A stretch of DNA of 64,000 nucleotides. Origin: Frigoribacterium sp. Leaf8. Lineage in GTDB: Bacteria > Actinomycetota > Actinomycetes > Actinomycetales > Microbacteriaceae. The DNA is taken from NCBI RefSeq assembly GCF_001421165.1, contig NZ_LMKB01000005.1:470223-534222 (forward strand), in the 5' to 3' direction. Of the stretch, positions 51,709 through 63,410 are shown piece after piece. Position 1 is the first letter of the stretch, and every line of letters begins with the position of its first letter. The position numbers and the translations under genes are program-made. The notes beneath the pieces were generated by a model. That model was not told the DNA's origin. It saw only the letters and a list, made by a program, of their open reading frames with translations, and made no database searches.

Positions 51709-52506
51709 CTACTCGGCGTCCGTCGTCTCGGCGCTCCGGACGTCCACGACGACGGCCGTGACGTTGTCGCGTCCACCCGCCTCGACGGCAGCCTCGACGA
51801 GGGCCGTCGCCGCCGGCTCGGCACCGTCGACGCCACCGAGGAGCTCGGAGATCCGCCCGGCGGACAGTTCTTTGGTCAGGCCGTCCGAGCAGACGAGGAG
51901 GCGCAGGCCGGGTCGGGCGGGCACCCTCCAGTAATCCGGACGCGGGTCGACGTCGAACCCGACCGCCCGGGTGATCACGTTGCTGTCGGGGTGCTTCTCG
52001 GCGTCGTCCGCGTGCAGGAGCCCCGCGTCGACCATCTCCTGGACGACGGAATGGTCGACGGTCACCTGGCGGAGACGGCCGTCTTCGAACATGTACACGC
52101 GGGAGTCGCCCACGTTGAAGACCGTGAAGTCGACCTCGGCGCCTTCTCCCTCTCGTGAGAGGAACGCCCCGGTGGCCGTCGTGCCGACCCCGAGCTCGGT
52201 GTCGGCCGCCGCCACCGCGATGTCCTCCGTGGCCACGCGGAGGGCCGTCTCGACGTCGTCCGTGGTGGCGAACGGGCGTGACGCGATCTCGCTCATGCGG
52301 CGCACGACCGCGTCGCTCGCCACGTCGCCCGCGCTGTGCCCTCCCATGCCGTCGGCCACGACGAACAGCGGCGCCTCTGCGAGGTAGCTGTCCTCGTTGT
52401 GCGCTCGGCGACGACCCACGTCGGTCACCCCCGCCCAGTCGAAGGTGAGCCCCGGGCCGTCGAGGCCGAGGGCGTGGGCGGTCGTGGGGCGGCCGAGCTC
52501 TGTCAC
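51709..52506 (-). CDS. PP2C family protein phosphatase
   Basis: A 265-residue metal-dependent Ser/Thr phosphatase, soluble. PP2C motifs are intact: RRAHNEDS near residue 34, ADGMGGHSAGDVAS, FNVGDSRVY, and the C-terminal GGRDNVTAVVV with its metal-binding Asp. It should reverse phosphorylation by the adjacent kinase. Its GTG start overlaps the stop of the FHA gene (GTGA), and a hairpin follows it before the kinase gene. Confidence 0.93.
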   Translation of the reverse strand: MTELGRPTTAHALGLDGPGLTFDWAGVTDVGRRRAHNEDSYLAEAPLFVVADGMGGHSAGDVASDAVVRRMSEIASRPFATTDDVETALRVATEDIAVAAADTELGVGTTATGAFLSREGEGAEVDFTVFNVGDSRVYMFEDGRLRQVTVDHSVVQEMVDAGLLHADDAEKHPDSNVITRAVGFDVDPRPDYWRVPARPGLRLLVCSDGLTKELSAGRISELLGGVDGAEPAATALVEAAVEAGGRDNVTAVVVDVRSAETTDAE

Positions 52507-53057
52507 AGGAGGGGTTCTTTCGTCGGGATGATGCGCTGGGGAGGCAGGATCTCGAGAAGGTTCCCGTCACCTACGTCCACTATCGTGCCTGCACGGGCGA
52601 CGAGCGACTCGCCTTGCCGGAGAACGACGGGAACGCGTCCGGGCTCGATCACCCGGGTCCCGTTCGTCGAACGCAGGTCGGTGACGACGACGGTGCCCCC
52701 GTGCTGGCGCACGTCGACGTGCGCCCCCGAGACCTCGTGTCGCGGAGACGGCACGGTCACCAACCGTGGCAGGGGTCCAGAGCCCACGCGCGGCCCGGTC
52801 GGGCGACGCCCCACGATGACGGGCACGTCGAGCGACAGGTCCTGCCCGGCGACCCTCACCCCGTGGAGGCGCGGGGTGGGTCGGCCCGACGGGTTCGGCT
52901 CCTGGCTCGTCGGCGGCCGTGCCGGTGGGGAGACGCGGAGCACCGTGTCGTCCGCGTCCGTCTCGTCGACGCCCGAGGGGCGGGCAGGGCGACCGACGAC
53001 CGTGTCGTCGATCGAGCCGACTCGGTGCCACGATCCTGGTGACTGTTCGGTGGGCAT
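52503..53057 (-). CDS. FHA domain-containing protein
   Basis: A 184-residue soluble protein with an unstructured N-terminal half that includes threonine-containing acidic segments (DDTVVG, DADDTVLRV), possible phosphorylation sites, and a C-terminal FHA domain (VGRRPTGPR, EVSGAHVDV, LRSTNGTRV) that binds phosphothreonine. The ATG at 53057 is supported by an AGAGGA site. It is the first gene of the signalling cluster and overlaps the PP2C gene by four bases. It is similar in layout to GarA/FhaB-type kinase effectors. Confidence 0.88.
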   Translation of the reverse strand: MPTEQSPGSWHRVGSIDDTVVGRPARPSGVDETDADDTVLRVSPPARPPTSQEPNPSGRPTPRLHGVRVAGQDLSLDVPVIVGRRPTGPRVGSGPLPRLVTVPSPRHEVSGAHVDVRQHGGTVVVTDLRSTNGTRVIEPGRVPVVLRQGESLVARAGTIVDVGDGNLLEILPPQRIIPTKEPLL

Positions 53058-53256
53058 CTCGTTCCTCTCACCGGGGGCTCTGACGCGGGTCGGCGACCAC
53101 GACCTCCACGCTAGCGCCCGGTGACCGGTCCGTTCGGGTGCCGCGTCCACACCGGCGCCCAGGCTGCATCACCGCACGTCTCCTCCCCACGCCGGGTGCG
53201 GCAGCCGCCGGTGCACACCCGGCCCGTTCTCCGGCGTCCCGACCGGGCGGCCGCCC

Positions 53257-53262
53257 TAGCGT
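53257..53262 (+). promoter_or_regulatory. -10 element (TAGCGT) of ogt
   Basis: Plus-strand hexamer six bases before the ATG at 53269. The rest of the 211-base divergent gap with the FHA gene shows nothing I can name. Confidence 0.5.
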
Positions 53263-53268
53263 GACGCC

Positions 53269-53829
53269 ATGACCGACCTCGTCCTCGTACCCCCGCTGCC
53301 ACCCGGCCGTGCCGACGACGACGAACCACCGGGGCTCGTCCGACTCGACTCCCCCGTGGGACGCATCGAGATCGTCAGTCGCCACTTCGCCGTCGAGGGC
53401 CTCGCGATCGAGCGTGAGGGCGTCCTGCCTCACGACGGTCAACCCGAGCGGCCCGACAACCTGCTCGACGCCGCCCGACGTCAGGTCGACGGCTACTTCG
53501 AAGGGGTGCGTACCCGCTTCGATCTTCCGCTCCGCCTGGTCGGTTCGAGCTTCCAGCGCTCGGTCTGGTCCGCGCTGCTCGAGGTCGAGTGGGGACGGGC
53601 CACGACCTATGGACGACTCGGCGGGACCTTCGGCAATCCTCGGGCCGGGCGAGCCGTCGGTGGAGCGGTGGCGGCGAATCCGCTCCCCCTGCTCGTCCCG
53701 TGCCACCGCGTCCTGGGCCGGACGGGCGGCGTCACCGGCTACACCGTGGGCACGGGTGTCGAGACGAAGAAGTGGCTCCTCCGCCACGAGGGCATCGCGT
53801 TCCGAGAGGGCCCCGTGCCCCTGGACTGA
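53269..53829 (+). CDS. ogt: Methylated-DNA-protein-cysteine methyltransferase
   Basis: A 186-residue suicide repair protein that takes alkyl groups from O6-alkylguanine. The acceptor Cys lies in the PCHRV motif (LVPCHRVLGRTGG), preceded by the helix-turn-helix and arginine finger region (YGRLGGTFGNPRAGRAVGGA). The N-terminal part (1-80) is the usual degenerate RNase H-like domain. Leaderless start; no Ada regulatory domain, so expression is probably constitutive. Confidence 0.9.
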   Translation: MTDLVLVPPLPPGRADDDEPPGLVRLDSPVGRIEIVSRHFAVEGLAIEREGVLPHDGQPERPDNLLDAARRQVDGYFEGVRTRFDLPLRLVGSSFQRSVWSALLEVEWGRATTYGRLGGTFGNPRAGRAVGGAVAANPLPLLVPCHRVLGRTGGVTGYTVGTGVETKKWLLRHEGIAFREGPVPLD

Positions 53830-53862
53830 GACAGAGCCGAAGCGTCGCCGCCCGCCCGGCGA

Positions 53863-54618
53863 TCAGACGGACGCCTGCAGGACCGACTCGGCCACGAGCA
53901 CGCTCTCGTCTCCGGGTTCGAGCACGAAGCCTCGACCGCGGGCCCACTCCGTCAGGTCGCCGATGTCGGCCAGGTCCGGACGATCGGCCAGGAGGGCGCG
54001 AACGAACAACCCCTTGCTCTTCTTGTTGAAGTGGTTGAGGGCTCGGCGTCGGTCGCCCGCGTCCGAGACGACACGGACGTATGTCGACCGCGTCCCCGCC
54101 GGCCCCAGAGCGACGTAACCCTCGGATCGCAGGTCGACGACGAGTTCGCCGACGCCTGCCAGGACCGCGGACACCGGCCCTCGCCAGAGTTTCTTCAACG
54201 ACGTCCGGGGAATCCTCGAGTCGTGCGAGAGCCGGTAGGCGGGGATCTCGTCACCAGCCCGGAGCAAGCCGAACAAGGCCGAATGAACGAGTACGTGCCG
54301 GTGAGCCCACGTCCACGCATCGGCACTCATGCCTGCCACACCGAGAGGGTCGAAGAGGACCCCCGTGTAGCGCGACAGAGCGGGCATCGTGGGCGACACG
54401 GTCACGAGCCGGTTGCGCTCGACCTCGTGAGCCTGCGTGGGACCGAGTTTGAGGGCGGCGGCGGCCGCCGCAACGTCGGCCGACATCTCGTCGAGCAAGG
54501 CCAAGGAGGCGCGGCGAGGGCCGTCGAGCTCGTCGAACGATAGTGCCGTCACATCGAGCCGCGAACCGACGCTGCCCCCGTCGAGTTTGGTCTCGGACGG
54601 GGGCAGCAGGAACAGCAT
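53863..54618 (-). CDS. yaaA: Peroxide stress protein YaaA
   Basis: A 251-residue member of the YaaA/DUF328 family, linked in E. coli to lowering free iron during hydrogen peroxide stress and shown to have a DNA-binding fold. The family start LFLLPPSETK and the late ALNHFNKKSKG motif are intact. Convergent with ogt and 28 bases downstream of atpC, so it may be read through from the ATP synthase operon; its own promoter is not obvious. Contains one copy of the recurring AGGAGGCGCGG word (54504-54514). Confidence 0.87.
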   Translation of the reverse strand: MLFLLPPSETKLDGGSVGSRLDVTALSFDELDGPRRASLALLDEMSADVAAAAAALKLGPTQAHEVERNRLVTVSPTMPALSRYTGVLFDPLGVAGMSADAWTWAHRHVLVHSALFGLLRAGDEIPAYRLSHDSRIPRTSLKKLWRGPVSAVLAGVGELVVDLRSEGYVALGPAGTRSTYVRVVSDAGDRRRALNHFNKKSKGLFVRALLADRPDLADIGDLTEWARGRGFVLEPGDESVLVAESVLQASV

Positions 54619-54646
54619 GTCGTTCGGTGGTGCAGACGGGCGGAGC

Positions 54647-54907
54647 TCAGTTGAGCTGTGCGTTGCGCGCGACGACCGTCACGGTGTCGTTCTCGACGGA
54701 CAGGAAACCGTCGTCGGCAGTCGCCTCGACGGTGGTGCCGTCGGACAACCGGACCCTGACCTGACCCGAGGCCAGGATGGCGAGGATCGGCTCGTGACCG
54801 GGAAGGATTCCGATCTCACCCTCGGCGGTGCGAGCGACGATCGACGACGCCTCGCCCGACCACACTTCGTGGTCGGCCGAGACGACGCTGACAGTGAGAG
54901 CAGCCAC
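54647..54907 (-). CDS. atpC: ATP synthase epsilon subunit (short form)
   Basis: An 86-residue F1 epsilon subunit consisting of the N-terminal beta-sandwich only (LTVSVVSADHEVWSGEA, GEIGILPGHEPILAIL). The C-terminal two-helix domain that inhibits the enzyme in E. coli (138 residues) is absent, a reduction I believe is common in this family. The GTG at 54907 is chosen because it falls two bases after the atpD stop and fits the family start. Last gene of the atp operon. Confidence 0.92.
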   Translation of the reverse strand: MAALTVSVVSADHEVWSGEASSIVARTAEGEIGILPGHEPILAILASGQVRVRLSDGTTVEATADDGFLSVENDTVTVVARNAQLN

Positions 54908-54909
54908 GA

Positions 54910-57311
<2,402 letters not shown>

Positions 57312-57355
57312 TACTCTCCTGTTGTCTCGTCAGTCGTGAACGTCGAACGGGCGCG

Positions 57356-58993
<1,638 letters not shown>

Positions 58994-59052
58994 TGTGATT
59001 CCTATTCGTAGCGAGGCTTCGGGAGGCCTCGAGTCTGTGTGTGAGAGCGTGA

Positions 59053-59847
59053 CTAGCCGGCGAGCTGCAGGCGGAGCAGGCTGAGCTTCGTCGCAACGGT
59101 GCCGTCGATGACCTCGTCGCCCACCTGGACGCGGAGGCCGCCGACGACGGCGGGGTCGATGACCTGGTTGATGCGCAGGCTACGCCCGAACTGCCTGGCC
59201 AAACCGTGCTGCAACCGAGTGACGTGGGCGTCGTCGAGGTGGACGGCGCTCGTGACGGTGGCGACGAGCTGATCGGACTGGTCGGCGACGATGTCGGCTG
59301 CGTGACGGAGGAGCTCACCGATCCGACGGCCACGGGGCTGCTGCACCAGGTGCATCACGATGGCGACCGTCTGACGACTGGCCTTCCCTCCGAGCAGGCG
59401 CTCGACGAGGTCCGCCTTGGCGGCGGGATCGCCCAGCTTGGAGCCGAGGGCCAATTCGAGCTGCGAATCCGTGCGGACGGCGGCATCGAAGGCGAAGAGC
59501 TCGTTCTCGATGCTGCTGTCGGCAGGCGTGGTCGTCGCGATCGCTCGGAAGGCGACCTCTTCGATGCCGGCGAGCAGATCGTCGGACGACGACCAGCGGC
59601 TGCCGACGACCGATACGAGCACCGCTCGCGTCGACTCGGAGAACGACCCGAAGAGCCGGTCGAGCAGCTGCTTCTTCGTCGCCACGTCGACAGCGGGGTC
59701 GGCGAGGTACGACTGCAGCTGAACGGAGCCGCCGATGACCCGACCGGCGTCGAGCAACTGCTCGCCGGTCGTCAGGTCGACCGACCCGCCGAGGTCGGAC
59801 AAGACCGACCGCGCCGAACCGAGTGCTTCTCGGGACATGGAACCCAT
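59053..59847 (-). CDS. atpH: ATP synthase delta subunit
   Basis: A 264-residue OSCP/delta subunit, part of the peripheral stalk that clamps F1. It is longer than the 177 residues of E. coli, which is usual in actinobacteria. The conserved C-terminal segment ([27 protein letters not shown]) is intact. The ATG at 59847 is two bases after the atpF stop; an in-frame ATG at 59838 is equally possible. Confidence 0.94.
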   Translation of the reverse strand: MGSMSREALGSARSVLSDLGGSVDLTTGEQLLDAGRVIGGSVQLQSYLADPAVDVATKKQLLDRLFGSFSESTRAVLVSVVGSRWSSSDDLLAGIEEVAFRAIATTTPADSSIENELFAFDAAVRTDSQLELALGSKLGDPAAKADLVERLLGGKASRQTVAIVMHLVQQPRGRRIGELLRHAADIVADQSDQLVATVTSAVHLDDAHVTRLQHGLARQFGRSLRINQVIDPAVVGGLRVQVGDEVIDGTVATKLSLLRLQLAG

Positions 59848-59849
59848 CG

Positions 59850-60410
59850 TCAGTTGCCCGCCTTAGCGTTCTCGTCCGCCTCGAGGTCGGCCAGGAAGCG
59901 GTCGACCACGGCCGACGCCTTCGCGTCGTCGCTCAGCGACTCACCGATGACGCCGGAGGCGAGGTCGATGGCCAACGATCCGACTTCGGACCGGAGCGAG
60001 GCCACGGCGGCCTGGCGCTCGGCCTCGATCTGCGCGTGGGCGGAGGCGGTGATGCGGTCGGCCTCGGCCTGCGCCTGCTGCTTGAGCTCGGCGATGATCT
60101 CGTTGCCCTCGGCGCGCGCAGCCTCACGGATGCGAGCGGCCTCGGCACGAGCGTCGGCCAGCTGCTTCTTGTATTCGTCGAGGGCCTTGGCAGCCTCGGC
60201 CTGTGCGGCCTCGGCGTGCTTGATGCCGCCTTCGATGCGCTCGGCACGCTCGTCGAGGATCCTGCGGAACTTGGGGATCGCGAAGAGCCCGAAGAACGCG
60301 GCGATGACCACGAAGACGACCAAGGACCAGAGGATGTCGTAACCAGCGGGGAAGAAGATGGCGGCGCCTTCGGGCGCACCACCCTCGGCCGCGAGGATCG
60401 TCTCGATCAT
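59850..60410 (-). CDS. atpF: ATP synthase subunit b
   Basis: A 186-residue peripheral-stalk subunit. One membrane helix (about residues 25-48, WSLVVFVVIAAFFGLFAIPKF) is followed by a long charged, alanine-rich coiled coil that dimerises and reaches the delta subunit. Not fused to delta, unlike in mycobacteria. Twenty bases downstream of atpE. Confidence 0.95.
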   Translation of the reverse strand: MIETILAAEGGAPEGAAIFFPAGYDILWSLVVFVVIAAFFGLFAIPKFRRILDERAERIEGGIKHAEAAQAEAAKALDEYKKQLADARAEAARIREAARAEGNEIIAELKQQAQAEADRITASAHAQIEAERQAAVASLRSEVGSLAIDLASGVIGESLSDDAKASAVVDRFLADLEADENAKAGN

Positions 60411-60430
60411 CGGTGTGTCGTCCTAACTGA

Positions 60431-60718
<288 letters not shown>

Positions 60719-61567
60719 TTAGTGTTCTTTCGCCGCGGCCTGTTGGATGTAGACCGAGGCGAGGAGCGTGAAGACGTAGGCCTGCAGCACGGCGACGGCC
60801 ATCTCGACGATGGTCATCACGAAGCCACCGATGAGGGTGAGAGCACCGAAGGCCATGAAGCCCCCGCTCATGCTGAAGAAGAAGAAGTGCGTCGCCGCGA
60901 AGCAGAGCACCAGCAAGAGGTGGCCGACCATCATGTTCAACAGGAGTCGGAGGGCCAGGGAGATCGGCCGCACGATGAAGATGTTGATGAACTCGATGGG
61001 CGTCAGCAGGATGTACATGACCCACGGCACACCGGGCGGGAAGAGGGCGTTGCGCAGGAACGTCGCGCCACCGGCCTCGCGGAAGCCCGCGTAGATGAAC
61101 ATGATGTAGGCCACGACCGCCAGCAGCAGGGGCATGGCGATGACCGACGTGCCTGCGATGTTGAGGCCGGGGATGATGCCCGTGATGTTCATGGCGAAGA
61201 TGCCGAAGAACATGGCGGCCAGCAACGGCAGGTATTTGCGTCCGAGCTTCTCGCCGAGGATCTCTTCGACGATCTGGATGCGGACGAAGTCGAGGCCCAG
61301 CTCGGCGATGCTCTGCCCGCGGGACGGGATGAGCCGCCCCTTGCGCAGGGCCAGCCAGAACAGCAGCAACATGACGGCGATCGCGAAGAGGCGGACCAGC
61401 ATGATGCGGTTCAGCTCGAAGGGGGTGCCCTCGAAGAAGATGGCGGGAGGGAAGAACTCGTCAAGAGTCGGGGCATGGAATCCCCCGTCCCCGTGGCCGG
61501 CTTCGGCAGCGGAGAGCAGGTTCACAGCGTTCGCTATCAGCGCTATCTCCTGTGTCGGGGCGAGCAC
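60719..61567 (-). CDS. atpB: ATP synthase subunit a
   Basis: A 282-residue membrane subunit with five to six helices that forms the proton half-channels. The essential Arg lies in ISLALRLLLNMMVGH. The conserved late segment (LQAYVFTLLASVYI) is intact. The GTG at 61567 is the only reasonable start, with CAGGG before it. The 140-base gap upstream (61568-61707) is noticeably richer in A and T than its surroundings and may hold an atp promoter, but no clear -10/-35 pair could be named. Confidence 0.94.
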   Translation of the reverse strand: MLAPTQEIALIANAVNLLSAAEAGHGDGGFHAPTLDEFFPPAIFFEGTPFELNRIMLVRLFAIAVMLLLFWLALRKGRLIPSRGQSIAELGLDFVRIQIVEEILGEKLGRKYLPLLAAMFFGIFAMNITGIIPGLNIAGTSVIAMPLLLAVVAYIMFIYAGFREAGGATFLRNALFPPGVPWVMYILLTPIEFINIFIVRPISLALRLLLNMMVGHLLLVLCFAATHFFFFSMSGGFMAFGALTLIGGFVMTIVEMAVAVLQAYVFTLLASVYIQQAAAKEH

Positions 61568-61707
61568 CCTGAAGTGTCGCGACGATTGGTGGGGTTTGTC
61601 ATCCGTGCACGCTGGAGACGCGGCCGGGGAACGTCGTCAACCCTATCAAGGTAATGGTTGCTTCCACGAATCGGTCGAGGTATTTTCACCGTGTGCACGC
61701 ATGGTCG

Positions 61708-62133
61708 TCAGTCCTGCGGAGCAGGGGGAAGCGTGGCGTCGCTCACGTACGACAGGCGCCCCCGGACGACCACGAGGGCGTCGACCGCCAGCGTGCCGAT
61801 GATCGAGACCACGAGGGCCAGGAACAGCACGACGTCGTCCACGAACGGTTGGTCGCGCAGCACGACGAGCAACACGATGAAGATGACCAGCTTGAGGAGC
61901 CAGGCACCCATCACGATGCCGAAGAACGCACCGAGGGTGAAGCGGATCGCCACCAGCATGCTCGCGGCCGTGATCGCCGCGAAGAGGATCGCGAGCCCCA
62001 CCCCCACGAGGGCGCTCCACAGCCCGTCGGTGCCGGCGAAGAGGTAGCCGAGCCCTCCTCCGACCACGGCGATGACGAGGGCGAGTGCACCCGTGTACTT
62101 GAGGATCTGGGTGAAGATCGAGCTGGCGTTCAT
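61708..62133 (-). CDS. AtpI-like membrane protein upstream of the ATP synthase genes
   Basis: A 141-residue protein with four membrane helices (about residues 12-31, 38-60, 68-92 and 100-125). Position directly before atpB and the four-helix layout suit the AtpI/i-subunit-like protein often encoded there, which can assist c-ring assembly; sequence similarity is weak. The ATG overlaps the stop of the sugar-1-phosphate transferase gene (ATGA), so the two are coupled. Confidence 0.78.
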   Translation of the reverse strand: MNASSIFTQILKYTGALALVIAVVGGGLGYLFAGTDGLWSALVGVGLAILFAAITAASMLVAIRFTLGAFFGIVMGAWLLKLVIFIVLLVVLRDQPFVDDVVLFLALVVSIIGTLAVDALVVVRGRLSYVSDATLPPAPQD

Positions 62134-63410
62134 GGGTGGTCCTTCGGGTTCGTCAGTTCGGGCACCTCGGCCTTGGCCGCGGTGTCGGTGTCGTGCGGGT
62201 CGAGGACGTCCGCGGCGGCGTCGAGTGGGTCGAACCGGTCGGACTCCGTCGTCGACAGGTCACCCGTGCGGGTCGTCTGGACGGCGATCTCGACCTTCTT
62301 GCGACGGCTGAGCGGAGACAACGTGGCGGCGGTGCACGCGACCAGGCCGACGCCGAGGAAGACGGCGACCAGGTAGGTCGGCTTCACGAAGAGGAACATC
62401 AGGCCCCCGACGGCCGCCACGATCGTCCAGGCGTAGAAGATCAGGACGGCCTGGAAGTGCGAGTGTCCCATGTCGAGCAGGCGGTGGTGCAGGTGCTTTC
62501 GGTCGGCGGTGAAGGGGGACTTCCCGGCACTGAGTCGGCGGAGGACGGCCAGGCCGAAGTCGAGCAACGGCACGACGAGGATCGCGAAGGGCAGGACGAT
62601 CGGGATGAACGCCGGCAGGAGTGCCGTCCGGGAGATCCCGGCCGGGTCGATCTGCCCGGTGACCGAGATCGCACTCGTGGCCATGACGAGTCCGGTGAGG
62701 AGCGCACCCGCGTCGCCCATGAAGAGCTTGGCCGGGTGCCAGTTCAGCGGAAGGAAGCCGAGGCAGGCCCCGATCAACACGGCGGAGAGGAGGGCGGCGA
62801 GGTTGAAGTACTCGGTCTGGCCGATGGTGATCGAGATCACGAAGCTGTAGACGAAGAAGACGCCGTTCGCGATGATCGCGACCCCGGCCACGAGACCGTC
62901 GAGTCCGTCGATGAAGTTCACGGCGTTCATGACGAGGACGATCGTGAGGACCGTGAGGACGAGCGACATGTAGGGCGAGCCGATGGCCAGGCTGCCCCCG
63001 ATGGGCAACGAGACGAGTTGGACGCCCTGCCACGCGAGGACTCCCGCGGCGACGATCTGGCCCGCCAGCTTGGTCATCCAGTCGAGGTCGTACAGGTCGT
63101 CGACGACTCCGATGACGACGATGATCGTGGCGGCGCCGATGATGGCCAGAGGAGGCCCCGCGTCGGCGAAGACGAGACGGAAGTAGTCGACACCCGAGAT
63201 CAAGGGGAAGACGAACCACGCCGCGAGCAGCGCGACCACGATGCCGGCCCACATCGCGATTCCTCCGAGACGCGGCGTGGGCGTCTGGTGGACGTCCCGC
63301 TCGCGGATCTTGGGATAGAGGCGGTACTTGAGGCCCACCCGCCAGACGACGACGGACAACACGAAGCTGACCCCCGCCGAGATCGCCAGCGCGAGGAGGT
63401 AGTACCTCAC
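62130..63410 (-). CDS. wecA: WecA-type undecaprenyl-phosphate sugar-1-phosphate transferase
   Basis: A 426-residue polytopic membrane enzyme of the MraY/WecA (polyprenyl-phosphate sugar-1-phosphate transferase) superfamily, with about eleven helices. Motifs: DVHQTPTPRLGG, the metal-binding VVDDLYDLDW, NAVNFIDGLDGL, and the cytoplasmic LHHRLLDMGHSH loop that favours a WecA/TagO-like rather than MraY assignment. It starts teichoic-acid or other glycan assembly by loading GlcNAc-1-phosphate on the lipid carrier. GTG overlaps the tsaC stop by four bases. Confidence 0.9.
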   Translation of the reverse strand: MRYYLLALAISAGVSFVLSVVVWRVGLKYRLYPKIRERDVHQTPTPRLGGIAMWAGIVVALLAAWFVFPLISGVDYFRLVFADAGPPLAIIGAATIIVVIGVVDDLYDLDWMTKLAGQIVAAGVLAWQGVQLVSLPIGGSLAIGSPYMSLVLTVLTIVLVMNAVNFIDGLDGLVAGVAIIANGVFFVYSFVISITIGQTEYFNLAALLSAVLIGACLGFLPLNWHPAKLFMGDAGALLTGLVMATSAISVTGQIDPAGISRTALLPAFIPIVLPFAILVVPLLDFGLAVLRRLSAGKSPFTADRKHLHHRLLDMGHSHFQAVLIFYAWTIVAAVGGLMFLFVKPTYLVAVFLGVGLVACTAATLSPLSRRKKVEIAVQTTRTGDLSTTESDRFDPLDAAADVLDPHDTDTAAKAEVPELTNPKDHP

